Below are positions 27,423 to 35,468 of a stretch of 64,000 nt of DNA, piece after piece. A program made the translations under genes and the position numbers. How positions within the stretch are numbered: the stretch's first letter is position 1; each line of letters begins with the position of its first letter. The stretch is from Streptomyces sp. T12 (GTDB taxonomy: Bacteria; Actinomycetota; Actinomycetes; Streptomycetales; Streptomycetaceae): the NCBI RefSeq assembly GCF_028736035.1, contig NZ_CP117866.1:2480001-2544000 (forward strand), given 5' to 3'. Below the pieces are notes generated by a model. The model saw nothing but the letters and a program-made list of their open reading frames with translations, was not told the DNA's origin and ran no database searches.

Positions 27423-28127
27423 ATGGCTGTCCTCACCGCAACCCTGCCCTCCCCCGCTCTCCACAAGCGCCCCCTGTCACGGCGCGCCCTACGGATCCTC
27501 CTCGGCATCGTCATCGGCTACATCGCCCTGTGGGCAGCCGGCGCCGGCAGCATCCTGGGGCTGTCGTACCTGGCCCGCGAGGAGACCTCGGCGCCGGCCG
27601 GGACGCGCTCCGTCCAGGGCGTGAACCACTTCCAGCCGGTGGACAGCAGCGGTCGGCTGTGGCGCGGCTCCGCCCCCTCCCCTGCCGGTTACCGGGCACT
27701 GGCGAGCATGGGCATCACCACCGTCGTCGACCTGCGCGCCGAGCACATGAGCGCGACCGAGCTGGCCGAACCGGGCAAGGCCGGGCTGAAGACCGTACGC
27801 CTGCCGATCCGTGACGGGCAGACGCCGTCGCCCCAGCAGGTGCAGCGCTTCCTCGGCGTCGTCTCGTCGGCGTCCGGCCCGGTGTTCGTGCACTGCGGCG
27901 CGGGTGTCGGCCGCACGGGCGCGATGGTCGCTGCGTACCTCGTGAAGACCGGTGAGGAGTCGCCGTCGCAGGCGGTCCGACGCAACCTCGCGGTCGGCCC
28001 GCCGTCGATCGAGCAGATCTACTACGGGCTGAACCTCAGCCCGGCCAAGGTGGAGCAGCCCCCGCTGCCGGTGGTGGCCCTCAGCCGCCTGGTGGACGCT
28101 CCGCGGCGCATGATGTCGTACCTGTAA
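27423..28127 (+). CDS. Membrane-anchored protein tyrosine/dual-specificity phosphatase
   Basis: 234 residues: a cytosolic basic N-terminus, one membrane helix at about 24-48, then a cysteine-phosphatase domain with catalytic loop H-C-G-A-G-V-G-R-T-G (C158, R164) and a plausible general acid in P-I-R-D-G-Q. Begins its phosphatase part with F-Q-P-V-D-S-S-G-R-L-W-R-G-S-A-P, typical of the bacterial family. Orientation of the catalytic domain across the membrane is not certain. No strong ribosome site before ATG 27423. Confidence 0.9.
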   Translation: MAVLTATLPSPALHKRPLSRRALRILLGIVIGYIALWAAGAGSILGLSYLAREETSAPAGTRSVQGVNHFQPVDSSGRLWRGSAPSPAGYRALASMGITTVVDLRAEHMSATELAEPGKAGLKTVRLPIRDGQTPSPQQVQRFLGVVSSASGPVFVHCGAGVGRTGAMVAAYLVKTGEESPSQAVRRNLAVGPPSIEQIYYGLNLSPAKVEQPPLPVVALSRLVDAPRRMMSYL

Positions 28128-28138
28128 GAAGAACGACC

Positions 28139-28156
28139 CCGTAGGAAGAACTACGG
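28139..28156. terminator. Short hairpin between convergent genes
   Basis: CCGTAG (28139-28144), a 6-base loop and CTACGG (28151-28156). It overlaps the stop codon of the DUF574 methyltransferase. Weak on its own. Confidence 0.3.
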
Positions 28157-28939
28157 CTTGCGCCCCACCGCCCCGTACCCGGGGATGACCCCGTCATCCT
28201 GCCCGGGTACGGGCTCACCCAGTTCGGGGTGCCAGTGGTGCGGCACCGCGACGCCGGGCTCGACGAGTTCGAGGCCGTCGAAGAAGCGGGTGAACTCCTC
28301 GCGGGAGCGCAGGGCCAGGGTGACGCCGGCCGCCTTGAGTTTCTCGGTCGCCGCCTTCGACTCCTCGGGAGTGAAGTCGGCGCTCGCGTGGGTCACCACC
28401 AGGTAGCTGCCGGAGGGGAGTTCGGACAGCAGCCGGCTCACCAGCTCGTGCGCGCCGTCCTCGTCGGAGACGAAGTGCAGCAGCGCGACGAGGGAAAGGG
28501 CCACCGGACGGCTGAAGTCCAGGACCTTCTTCGCGCCTTCGACGATGGCGTCGGGGTCGCGCACATCGGCCTGCAGGTACTCGGTCGTACCGTCGTCCGT
28601 ACCGCGCAGCAGGGCCGCCGCGTGGGCCAGCACGATGGGGTCGTTGTCGCAGTAGACGACGCGCGCGTCGGGGGCGATCCGCTGGGCGATCTGATGGAGG
28701 TTCGGCTCGGTCGGGATTCCGGTGCCGATGTCCAGGAACTGGCGCACGCCACTCTTGGCGAGCCAGCGGGTGGCGCGGTGCATGAACGCGCGGTTGACCC
28801 GCGCCATCACCGGGACGCGCGGGTCGAGGGCGAGCATCTGCTTCCCCATGGCCTCGTCGACGGGGTAGTTGTCCTTGCCGCCGAGATACCAGTCGTACAT
28901 CCGCGCGGGATGCGGCTTGCTGGTGTCGATCTCGATCAT
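28151..28939 (-). CDS. DUF574 SAM-dependent methyltransferase
   Basis: 262 residues of the large actinobacterial DUF574 family. Family signatures: I-D-T-S-K-P-H-P-A-R-M-Y-D-W-Y-L-G-G-K-D-N-Y at the N-terminus, AFMHRATRWLAKSGVRQFLD then G-T-G-I-P-T-E-P-N-L-H, and VVYCDNDPIVLAHAAALL. Members are fold-like methyltransferases, often next to Scr1/DUF397 regulators exactly as here. GGAGT precedes ATG 28939; a GATAAT -10-like box lies on the minus strand at 28964-28969. Confidence 0.94.
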   Translation of the reverse strand: MIEIDTSKPHPARMYDWYLGGKDNYPVDEAMGKQMLALDPRVPVMARVNRAFMHRATRWLAKSGVRQFLDIGTGIPTEPNLHQIAQRIAPDARVVYCDNDPIVLAHAAALLRGTDDGTTEYLQADVRDPDAIVEGAKKVLDFSRPVALSLVALLHFVSDEDGAHELVSRLLSELPSGSYLVVTHASADFTPEESKAATEKLKAAGVTLALRSREEFTRFFDGLELVEPGVAVPHHWHPELGEPVPGQDDGVIPGYGAVGRKP

Positions 28940-29016
28940 GGGGCACTCCGTAAAACGCAATGGATTATCAACTAAGCACCAAGTAAAGGAAGTTGTGCGA
29001 GAGACAGGCAAGTGGC

Positions 29017-29271
29017 TCAGGAAAGGAGGAAGTCCGCCTCCCCCGCCTTGGCGCCCTCGATGAACGCCGTCATCTCGTCCGTGGTGTAGATCAGCGCCGG
29101 ACCGTCCGGATCGGTCGACTGACGCACGGCGATCCGGCCGTCGGCGAGCTTCATCGCCTCCAGACAGTTGCCGCCGTTGCCGCCGCTCCACGGTTTGTGC
29201 CAGCCCTCGCTGCCCAAGTCCCGCGCGGGCATGCCGTTGTAGACGTGTATGCGCGGCTTGATGCGATCCAT
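29017..29271 (-). CDS. DUF397 small protein
   Basis: 84 residues. DUF397 proteins accompany XRE regulators and act as small antagonists or partners of them. The characteristic core K-P-W-S-G-G-N-G-G-N-C-L-E-A and the end IAVRQSTDPDGPALIYTTDE then F-I-E-G-A-K-x-G are present. Its ATG (29271) abuts the stop of the upstream regulator gene (29272), so the two are coupled. Confidence 0.95.
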   Translation of the reverse strand: MDRIKPRIHVYNGMPARDLGSEGWHKPWSGGNGGNCLEAMKLADGRIAVRQSTDPDGPALIYTTDEMTAFIEGAKAGEADFLLS

Positions 29272-30132
29272 TCACAGCTCCTTGCGGAGATCCCGGAGGA
29301 TCCCCTTCGTGCGATGTGCCGTAGCGGCCTGCGCCGCCATGCGGTCCATGACCTCGAGATGGGTCGCCACCTCGGTGCGCGCGTCGAGGTAGACGGCGCC
29401 GGTCAGGTACTCGCTGTAGACCATGTCCGGCAGTTCTGACATGGCAAATCGGAACAGCACGAAAGGCCCGTACGTGCCGGGGTGCGGCCCGTTCGCGAAC
29501 GGCGCCACCTGCAGCGTCACGTTGGGCAGCTTCGTGGCCTCGAGCAGCCGGTCGAGCTGGGCACGCATCACCTCCGGGCCGCCGACCTGGCGGCGCAGCG
29601 CGGTCTCGTCCATCACGACCCACAGCCGGGGCGCGTCCTCACGGGTGAGCAGTTGCTGGCGCTGCATGCGCAGGGCGACATGGCGCTCGATGTCGTCGGG
29701 GCTGGTCTGGCCGATGGCGCCCGACCTCATCACTGCGCGCGCGTAGTCCTCGGTCTGCAACAGGCCGGGCACGAAGTGGGGTTCGTAGGACCGGATGAGG
29801 CCGGCGGCGCCCTCCAGGCTGACGTACATCGAGAACCAGCCGGGCAGGATGTCGTGGAACCGCTGCCACCAGCCGGGTTTGTTGGCCTCCTCGGCCAGTT
29901 GCACAAAGCCGTCGGCCTCCGCGTCGGAGACGCCGTAGGCCTTCAGGAGCAGTTGGAGGTACGGGATCTTGAGCGCGACCTCGGCCATCTCCATACGGCG
30001 GACCGTGGCGGGGGCGACGCGGAGGATACGGGCGGCCTCCTCACGCTTGAGTCCGGCGCGCTCCCGCAGGTCCAACAGGCGCCGACCGAGGACGACCTGA
30101 CCGACCGTCGGCGCGGACCGTGGCTCACTCAC
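29272..30132 (-). CDS. Scr1-type XRE regulator with DUF5753
   Basis: 286 residues. N-terminal helix-turn-helix (about 12-65: LGRRLLDLRERAGLKREEAA, APATVRRMEMAE) and the C-terminal DUF5753 domain (SYEPHFVPGLLQTEDYARAV ... LQVAPFANGPHPGTYGPFVL ... YLDARTEVATHLEVMDRMAA). These regulators partner DUF397 proteins and often control a neighbouring anti-sigma-like kinase. GTG 30132 is chosen because GGAGGTGGAGC immediately precedes it. Confidence 0.94.
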   Translation of the reverse strand: MSEPRSAPTVGQVVLGRRLLDLRERAGLKREEAARILRVAPATVRRMEMAEVALKIPYLQLLLKAYGVSDAEADGFVQLAEEANKPGWWQRFHDILPGWFSMYVSLEGAAGLIRSYEPHFVPGLLQTEDYARAVMRSGAIGQTSPDDIERHVALRMQRQQLLTREDAPRLWVVMDETALRRQVGGPEVMRAQLDRLLEATKLPNVTLQVAPFANGPHPGTYGPFVLFRFAMSELPDMVYSEYLTGAVYLDARTEVATHLEVMDRMAAQAATAHRTKGILRDLRKEL

Positions 30133-30154
30133 GCTCCACCTCCACGAATGAGTA

Positions 30155-30244
30155 CCGACAGGCCGATTGAATCCCGATGAATCCCGACAGGCCGACGGCG
30201 CCATTCGAAGACCTATTCGAAGACCCCGGTGAACCAGTGAACCG
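30155..30244. repeat. Cluster of short tandem duplications
   Basis: Within 90 bases: CCGACAGGCCGA at 30155 and 30184; TGAATCCCGA twice in tandem (30168-30187); ATTCGAAGACC at 30203 and 30215; GTGAACC at 30229 and 30237. Lies in the leader region between the XRE gene and the divergent kinase gene. Confidence 0.85.
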
Positions 30245-30347
30245 GTGGATCCTCGGCGATCCCAACTGGCGCCGCTCGACATGCTGTTGCGAGCAGTGTG
30301 CCACGGCCTTCCACCGCGTCACACAGCACTCTGCAATTTTCAGAGTG

Positions 30348-30362
30348 ACACTTGCCAAGTGT
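30348..30362. promoter_or_regulatory. Candidate operator of the Scr1-type cluster
   Basis: A perfect inverted repeat ACACTT-GCC-AAGTGT sits 16 bases before the kinase start, in the region shared with the divergent XRE regulator. The core TGCCAAGTG also occurs at 1852-1860 and near 27318. Likely a binding site for a local regulator; assignment to this XRE protein is inference. Confidence 0.5.
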
Positions 30363-30378
30363 TCACGGCGGGGCGATA

Positions 30379-31014
30379 GTGGCAAGCGTGATTCCGTCCC
30401 CGCCCTTAGGAACAGACGCCGCGGCCCCCCACGGTCTCGGTGCCGCCCCGGCAGTCGGGCCCCAGCGGGGTGCCGCCGCCGAGCGCCGGTTCCGCTTCGA
30501 ACTGGCCGCGCATCCGGGTTCTCCCGCGCAGGCCAGACGTCTGACCCGGGCTCGGCTGAACGGCTGGGCGGTATGCGAGGACACCTGCGACACGGCGACT
30601 CTGGTCGTGTCCGAGCTGGTCACCAACGCGATCGTGCACACCGCGAGCGAGCACATCGTGTGTGAGCTGCGCGATGGTGCCGAGCTGGTACGCATAGCCG
30701 TGCGCGACGAAGGGTGCGCGCCGGGTGAGCCCCATCCGTTGGCGGCGCGACCCGAGGAGGAGCACGGGAGGGGACTGCTTCTCATCGACGCCCTCTGCCA
30801 CGCCTGGGGGACCCAGGAGCAGGGGGCCGGGCTGGTCGTCTGGGCGGATCTGCGGCGCGCCGCCGGGTTCCCGGACACCGCCCATGGGGACACTGGGCCG
30901 CACAACGACCTCGGGTGGGGGTCCCGGCCCAAGCCGGGTCCAGCCGGGGGTTCGGGCGACGAGGACGAAGCGCAGGCGCGGCACGGTGGGGGAACGGGGT
31001 CCGCATGGCTGTGA
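30379..31014 (+). CDS. Anti-sigma-factor-like (RsbW/SpoIIAB) ATP-binding protein
   Basis: 211 residues. GHKL ATPase fold of the serine kinase anti-sigma family: N-box TLVVSELVTNAIVHT, G1 box V-R-D-E-G, and G2-type H-G-R-G-L-L-L-I-D-A-L-C-H-A-W-G. The last 50 residues are a Gly/Pro/Asp-rich tail. GTG 30379 is preferred; GTG 30388 is an alternative and the open frame also extends to a TTG at 30352. Divergent from the XRE/DUF397 pair. Confidence 0.88.
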   Translation: MASVIPSPPLGTDAAAPHGLGAAPAVGPQRGAAAERRFRFELAAHPGSPAQARRLTRARLNGWAVCEDTCDTATLVVSELVTNAIVHTASEHIVCELRDGAELVRIAVRDEGCAPGEPHPLAARPEEEHGRGLLLIDALCHAWGTQEQGAGLVVWADLRRAAGFPDTAHGDTGPHNDLGWGSRPKPGPAGGSGDEDEAQARHGGGTGSAWL

Positions 31015-31439
31015 GCGGCGCGTCCGGCGGTGGTCAGGTGCTGAGCCTGGACTCGCTGGTCCGGCTCCGCCGCGGTATGCGCTCCGCTGCTGTTCCTCGG
31101 CGGCTGCCCTTTCCCGACGGCATGACGGCGCCGCTGGGCTGCGACGCGGTGGCTGTTCCCGCGCGCTTCGGGCCGCTGGTCCTGCCGCGACTGCCTCGCG
31201 TGGGGTGCGTGTACGCCGACGACGTGCACTGGTGGTGGATTGTGCCGTCCGACTCCGACTACGCGCTGGAGTGGCCGGCGGCTGTGCGGTACACGACGGG
31301 GGCGGTGGTGCTGGACACCCCTAGGCTGATTCATCGGCCGTCCGGGACGGTTCCTTATACGCCGCCGATTCCTTTGTATGTGGCGTTGTGCCGGGTGACG
31401 GGGACCACGCCTACGTGGTCTCGGCAGATCAGCGCGTGA
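31005..31439 (+). CDS. Conserved protein of unknown function downstream of the kinase
   Basis: 144 residues, no known domain recognised. The centre is aromatic and Pro-rich (VGCVYADDVHWWWIVPSDSD, WPAAVRYTTGAVVLDTP). Its start overlaps the end of the anti-sigma-like gene (ATG 31005 or GTG 31011; the latter would form GTGA with the upstream stop), implying cotranslation. Function unknown; a partner of the kinase is possible. Confidence 0.8.
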   Translation: MAVSGASGGGQVLSLDSLVRLRRGMRSAAVPRRLPFPDGMTAPLGCDAVAVPARFGPLVLPRLPRVGCVYADDVHWWWIVPSDSDYALEWPAAVRYTTGAVVLDTPRLIHRPSGTVPYTPPIPLYVALCRVTGTTPTWSRQISA

Positions 31440-31517
31440 CTGAAACGGGCGTACGCCCGCGCATACCCCCCGCCCCCATTCGCGCCCTCCCCCGAACGCC
31501 CCCACCCCGCCATAGTG

Positions 31518-31535
31518 GCCCTCCGCCACGAGGGC
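31518..31535 (+). terminator. Weak hairpin before the ABC transporter
   Basis: GCCCTC (31518-31523), 6-base loop, GAGGGC (31530-31535). It precedes the GGGAGG ribosome site of the next gene, so could also be a leader hairpin. Confidence 0.3.
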
Positions 31536-31554
31536 GGTCGGGGGAGGGGCTAGC

Positions 31555-33498
31555 GTGGGAAAGAAGCGCGGTGCTGGTGGAGCCGGGGTTTCTGAGTCGG
31601 AGCGGCTGCTCTTCGGGGGTCCCCTGCGGTACGACATGGGGTGGAATCAGCATCGGGACGCCTTTCTGGAGCTGAGCTTGCGGGCCATGGTGACGCGGCT
31701 GCCGTCGCTGTTGGCGTCGAGTTTCCGGCTCGCCTGGCAGGCCGACCGGCGGGCCGCGCGGACCGTGCTGGTGGCCGAGGTGGGGCGAGGGCTGGGACAG
31801 GCGGTCGGGCTGCTCGCCGTGAACAGTGTGCTGGGGCGGCTGATCGGGGGCGGGGCGCTGGAGGAGCGGTTACGGGGTGCCGTCCCCGCGCTCGTCGCGA
31901 TGGCCGTCGTGATGGTGGTCTCGACGTTGCTGCGGGCCGCTTCGACGTATGCGACCGGGCGCCTGGAGCCCAAGGTCGAGCGGGTGGCGACCGAGCTGTA
32001 TCTGGAGCGGGCGGCGGCCGTGGAGCTGGCCGCGATCGAGGACCACGCCTTCCACAAGCTGCTGGACACCGCGCAGTACGGCGCCGGGTCCGCCCGCCGC
32101 ATGATCGCGTACAGCACGCGCGTCGTGAACGCGGCCATCTCGCTGATCGCCGCGGCCGGCGTGCTCACCGTGCTGCACCCCGCCCTGCTCCCCCTCCTCG
32201 CCACCATGACGCTGCCCAGCGCCTGGAGCGCCCTGACCAACGCACGGCGGCGTTACGAGTCCTTCCACACCTGGGTGCAGCACTCCCGCGCGGGCCATCT
32301 GATCAGCGGGCTGCTGACGGAGCCCGCTGCCGCGCCCGAGATCCGGGTGCACGGCGTCGGGCCGTTCCTGCTGCGCCACTACCGGGCCATGTCGGAGACG
32401 GCGGAGGCGGAGCAGGCGCGGCTGGCCCGGCTGGCGGCGCGTACGGGGCTCATCGCGGCGGCGTGGACGGGGCTCGCGACCGTCGCGACGTACGCGACGC
32501 TGGGCGGGCTGCTGCTCGCCGACGCGATGGCGCTCTCGGTGGCGGGCACGGCCGTCATCGCCATCCGCACCGGTTCTTCGAGCCTCGACACCCTCGTCCT
32601 GGAGGTCAACGCCCTCCACGAGGAGGCCCTCTTCGTGGGCGATCTGCAGCGGCTGTACGTCGAGGCGGCCGAACGGGCGATTCCGGTCGGTGGGGCCGCC
32701 CTGCCGGAAGACCCGCGGGAGGTCCGCTTCGAGAACGTCACCTTCAGCTACCCCGGCGAATCCGCCCGCCCCGCCCTCGACGACGTCACGCTCACCCTCC
32801 CCCTCGGCCGGATCGTCGCGCTGGTCGGCGAGAACGGCTCCGGCAAGACGACCCTGGTGAAGCTGCTGGCGGGCCTGTACGTCCCGGACCGGGGCCGGAT
32901 CCTGTGGGACGGCGTCGACGCGGCCGGCGCCGACCGGCACCAACTCGCCGAGCGCATCGCGATGGTGGCCCAGGACTTCAAGCGCTGGCCGTTCACCGCC
33001 CGGGTCAATGTGGCCGTCGGACGCTCCTCCGCGCCCCTCACCGAGGAACGTCTGGCCGCCTCGCTCGCCGAGGCCGGGGCCGAGGACGTGGTCGCCGATC
33101 TGCCGCGTGGCCTGGACACCCTGCTGGCCCGCCACTTCAGCGGCGGGCACGAGCTGTCCGGCGGTCAGTGGCAGCGGCTCGGGATCGCCCGGGCCGCCTA
33201 CCGGCGCGGCCACATCCTGATCGTGGACGAGCCGACCGCGGCCCTGGACGCGCGGGCCGAGCTGGAGGTCTTCGAGAAGATCCGCGCGCTGGCCTCCGCC
33301 GGGCAGACGGTCGTCCTCATCACCCACCGGCTGGCGTCCGTACGCCATGCCGATCTGGTGCACGTCCTCGACCAGGGGCGGCTGGTGGAGTCCGGCACGC
33401 CCGACGAACTGCTGGCCACCGGCGGTGTCTACGCCGAGCTGTACTCGCTCCAGGCGGAGCAGTTCACGACACGGGTGCCCGCCCCGAAGGCGGGCTGA
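31555..33498 (+). CDS. ABC transporter, fused membrane and ATPase domains
   Basis: 647 residues. Half-transporter with about six membrane helices in residues 60-340, then an ATPase domain with Walker A G-E-N-G-S-G-K-T-T-L, Q-loop A-Q-D-F-K-R-W-P-F, signature L-S-G-G-Q-W-Q-R-L-G, Walker B I-L-I-V-D-E-P-T-A-A-L-D and switch His in L-I-T-H-R-L-A-S-V-R. An exporter that works as a homodimer; cargo unknown. GTG 31555 has GGGAGG eight bases upstream; internal ATGs are possible starts. Confidence 0.92.
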   Translation: MGKKRGAGGAGVSESERLLFGGPLRYDMGWNQHRDAFLELSLRAMVTRLPSLLASSFRLAWQADRRAARTVLVAEVGRGLGQAVGLLAVNSVLGRLIGGGALEERLRGAVPALVAMAVVMVVSTLLRAASTYATGRLEPKVERVATELYLERAAAVELAAIEDHAFHKLLDTAQYGAGSARRMIAYSTRVVNAAISLIAAAGVLTVLHPALLPLLATMTLPSAWSALTNARRRYESFHTWVQHSRAGHLISGLLTEPAAAPEIRVHGVGPFLLRHYRAMSETAEAEQARLARLAARTGLIAAAWTGLATVATYATLGGLLLADAMALSVAGTAVIAIRTGSSSLDTLVLEVNALHEEALFVGDLQRLYVEAAERAIPVGGAALPEDPREVRFENVTFSYPGESARPALDDVTLTLPLGRIVALVGENGSGKTTLVKLLAGLYVPDRGRILWDGVDAAGADRHQLAERIAMVAQDFKRWPFTARVNVAVGRSSAPLTEERLAASLAEAGAEDVVADLPRGLDTLLARHFSGGHELSGGQWQRLGIARAAYRRGHILIVDEPTAALDARAELEVFEKIRALASAGQTVVLITHRLASVRHADLVHVLDQGRLVESGTPDELLATGGVYAELYSLQAEQFTTRVPAPKAG

Positions 33499-33545
33499 TC
33501 AGCACGAGGGCCCGGCAGGGAGCGCCCCGGCCCTCATGTCACGTG

Positions 33546-33731
33546 TCACGCGGCGGCGTCAGCCGCGAGGTCACCACGGACGATCACCAGGAACGCGTCC
33601 GTCGCGAGGTCCATGACGACCTCGGCGTCCAGACCCTCCATGCGCCGCGCGTGTGCGAACTCCTCCGCGGGCCACGATCCCCGCGGCCCGCCCGCGGGAA
33701 AGCGTTCGAGCACTGTTCGCCCGTTCACCAT
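33546..33731 (-). CDS. Small conserved protein (61 aa)
   Basis: 61 residues with no recognised domain: M-V-N-G-R-T-V-L-E-R-F-P, a Gly/Pro turn and then EEFAHARRMEGLDAEVVMDL followed by F-L-V-I-V-R-G. The start is set by GGAGGTGCAGG directly before ATG 33731; the open frame extends further (to 33857) but without a ribosome site. I recall similar short proteins in other Streptomyces. Faces the ABC transporter gene. Confidence 0.75.
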   Translation of the reverse strand: MVNGRTVLERFPAGGPRGSWPAEEFAHARRMEGLDAEVVMDLATDAFLVIVRGDLAADAAA

Positions 33732-33924
33732 CCTGCACCTCCAGTAAGCGTCGTACTTGTAGGAGTTAACGCCTGCCGGAGGTGAAACGCCTCGCCCGGT
33801 GACGGGACTGAGACGTAGTTGACACTCGTTCACCGCGATGTGTGAGCGACCGCTCACTCTCGATGATCAGCCACTACGCCCCGTGTCACTCGCCGTACTC
33901 ATCGTGATCACGGATCGGTGAGGG

Positions 33925-33943
33925 CCGTCGGCGAAGCCGACGG
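33925..33943 (-). terminator. Hairpin after the amidohydrolase gene
   Basis: Perfect 8-bp stem CCGTCGGC / GCCGACGG with a 3-base loop, nine bases past the amidohydrolase stop codon. A compact GC-rich terminator. Confidence 0.65.
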
Positions 33944-33951
33944 ACCTCGGA

Positions 33952-35316
33952 CTATGTGCCGTACTCCTGGATGCGCCTGCCGTGACTGCGGTCCAGGAGC
34001 GAGGGCATCCGATCCCCCAGCTCCCTTACCACCGCGGGGACATCGATGGTCAGCAGCTCCCGGTCGCGCATCAGGACCCGCCCGTCGACGATCGTCGTGC
34101 GGACGTCGGAGGAGCGGGCGCTGTGCACGAGGGTGGCGGCGAGGTCGTGGACGGGCTGGGTGTGCGGGCCGGTGAGGTCGACCAGGATGATGTCGGCGCG
34201 CCGGCCGGGTGTGATGCTGCCGACCGCGTCACCGAGTCCGACCGCGCGGGCGCTCTGCAGGGTGGCGTGGTGCAGGGCTTGACGGGAGGTCAGCCAGCGC
34301 GGATCGCCGGTGGTCGACTTCTGGATGAGGGCGGTGAGCGCCATCGACTCCCATACGTCGAGGGAGTTGTTGGAGGCGGCGCCGTCCGTGGCGAGGCCGA
34401 CGGGGATGCCGAGGTCGCGCAGGGCGCGTACGGGTGTGGTGGTGGGCCAGGCGAACTTCAGGTAGCCGCGGGGAGCGGTGGCGACGGCCGTATGCCCGGA
34501 GGCATTCCCCAGGACCGGCAGGTCGCGGTCGAGGATGCCGGTGCCGTGCGCGATGAGGACGTCCACGTCGAGGATTCCGGTGCGCCGGAGCACCTCGATG
34601 GGGGTGACGCCGTGGCGGGCGAGGCTGGTTTCGGCCTGGTCGCGGTTCTCGGAGGCGTGGAGGTGGACGGGGAGGCCGTGCTCGCGGGCGAGTTCGGCGG
34701 TGGCGGCCAGGTCGGCGTCGTCGACGGTGTAGGGGGCGTGCGGGGCGAGGGCGGTGGTGATACGGCCGTCGGCGCCGCCGCGCTGCCGTAGCGCGAACTC
34801 CACTGATTTCTCCCGGCCTTGAGGTCCCTGGGAGGAAAAGTAGGCCTCGCCGAGGTGGGCACGGATCCCGCACTCGGTCACGACGGCGGCGACGGCGTCC
34901 ATCGCGAAGTAGTGGTCGGCGAAGCAGGTGACGCCGCCGCGGATCATCTCGGCGCAGGCGAGCCGCGCCCCCAGCTCCACGTCCTTCTCGGTGAGGTTGG
35001 ACTCGACGGGCCAGACGACGTCGTTGAACCACTCCTCGGTGGGCAGGTCCTCGGCGACACCGCGCAGGGCGACCATCGGGGCGTGGGTGTGGCAGTTGAC
35101 GAGACCGGGAAGGGCGACCTGGCCGGACGCGTCGAGGCGCTCGACGGCGGGCCGGTCGCGCACGGCGCCGGCGGTCGTGACGGCCTCGACGACTCCGCCT
35201 CGTACGACGATCGCGGCATCCTCCTCGAACCCGATCCGCTCCTGATCGTCGTGCACGAGGACGGTGCAGCCGGTGATGACGAGGTCGGCGGGAGCTTCTG
35301 CGGGAGAAGGCGTCAT
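33952..35316 (-). CDS. Amidohydrolase, SAH/MTA deaminase-like
   Basis: 454 residues. Metal-dependent amidohydrolase barrel: L-V-N-C-H-T-H-A-P-M near residue 75, L-P-V-H-L-H-A-S-E-N, VLIAHGTGILD and the metal Asp in L-A-T-D-G-A-A-S-N-N. The N-terminal ITGCTVLVHDDQER and C-terminal GSITPGRRADIILVDL are typical of the 5-methylthioadenosine/S-adenosylhomocysteine deaminase family. Substrate inferred from family only. ATG 35316 is preceded by an adjacent GTG that could also serve. Confidence 0.92.
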   Translation of the reverse strand: MTPSPAEAPADLVITGCTVLVHDDQERIGFEEDAAIVVRGGVVEAVTTAGAVRDRPAVERLDASGQVALPGLVNCHTHAPMVALRGVAEDLPTEEWFNDVVWPVESNLTEKDVELGARLACAEMIRGGVTCFADHYFAMDAVAAVVTECGIRAHLGEAYFSSQGPQGREKSVEFALRQRGGADGRITTALAPHAPYTVDDADLAATAELAREHGLPVHLHASENRDQAETSLARHGVTPIEVLRRTGILDVDVLIAHGTGILDRDLPVLGNASGHTAVATAPRGYLKFAWPTTTPVRALRDLGIPVGLATDGAASNNSLDVWESMALTALIQKSTTGDPRWLTSRQALHHATLQSARAVGLGDAVGSITPGRRADIILVDLTGPHTQPVHDLAATLVHSARSSDVRTTIVDGRVLMRDRELLTIDVPAVVRELGDRMPSLLDRSHGRRIQEYGT

Positions 35317-35468
35317 CACGCCAACGTACGACGCGGTCGTCGGGTCGCGTGAGGTGAACCGCGCATCCGGTCACGGGACTGTCGCACGGACCTGACGCAC
35401 GGGCACGCTGGCCTCACCACGGCTCGCTCGGCGGCCTGACGGCCCGCGGCTTCTGGAAGGAGCCCGGC

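Noticed and set aside
30352..30378. TTG at 30352 as start of the anti-sigma-like kinase
   Set aside because: It lies inside the palindromic operator and has no ribosome site; GTG 30379 or 30388 is more plausible.
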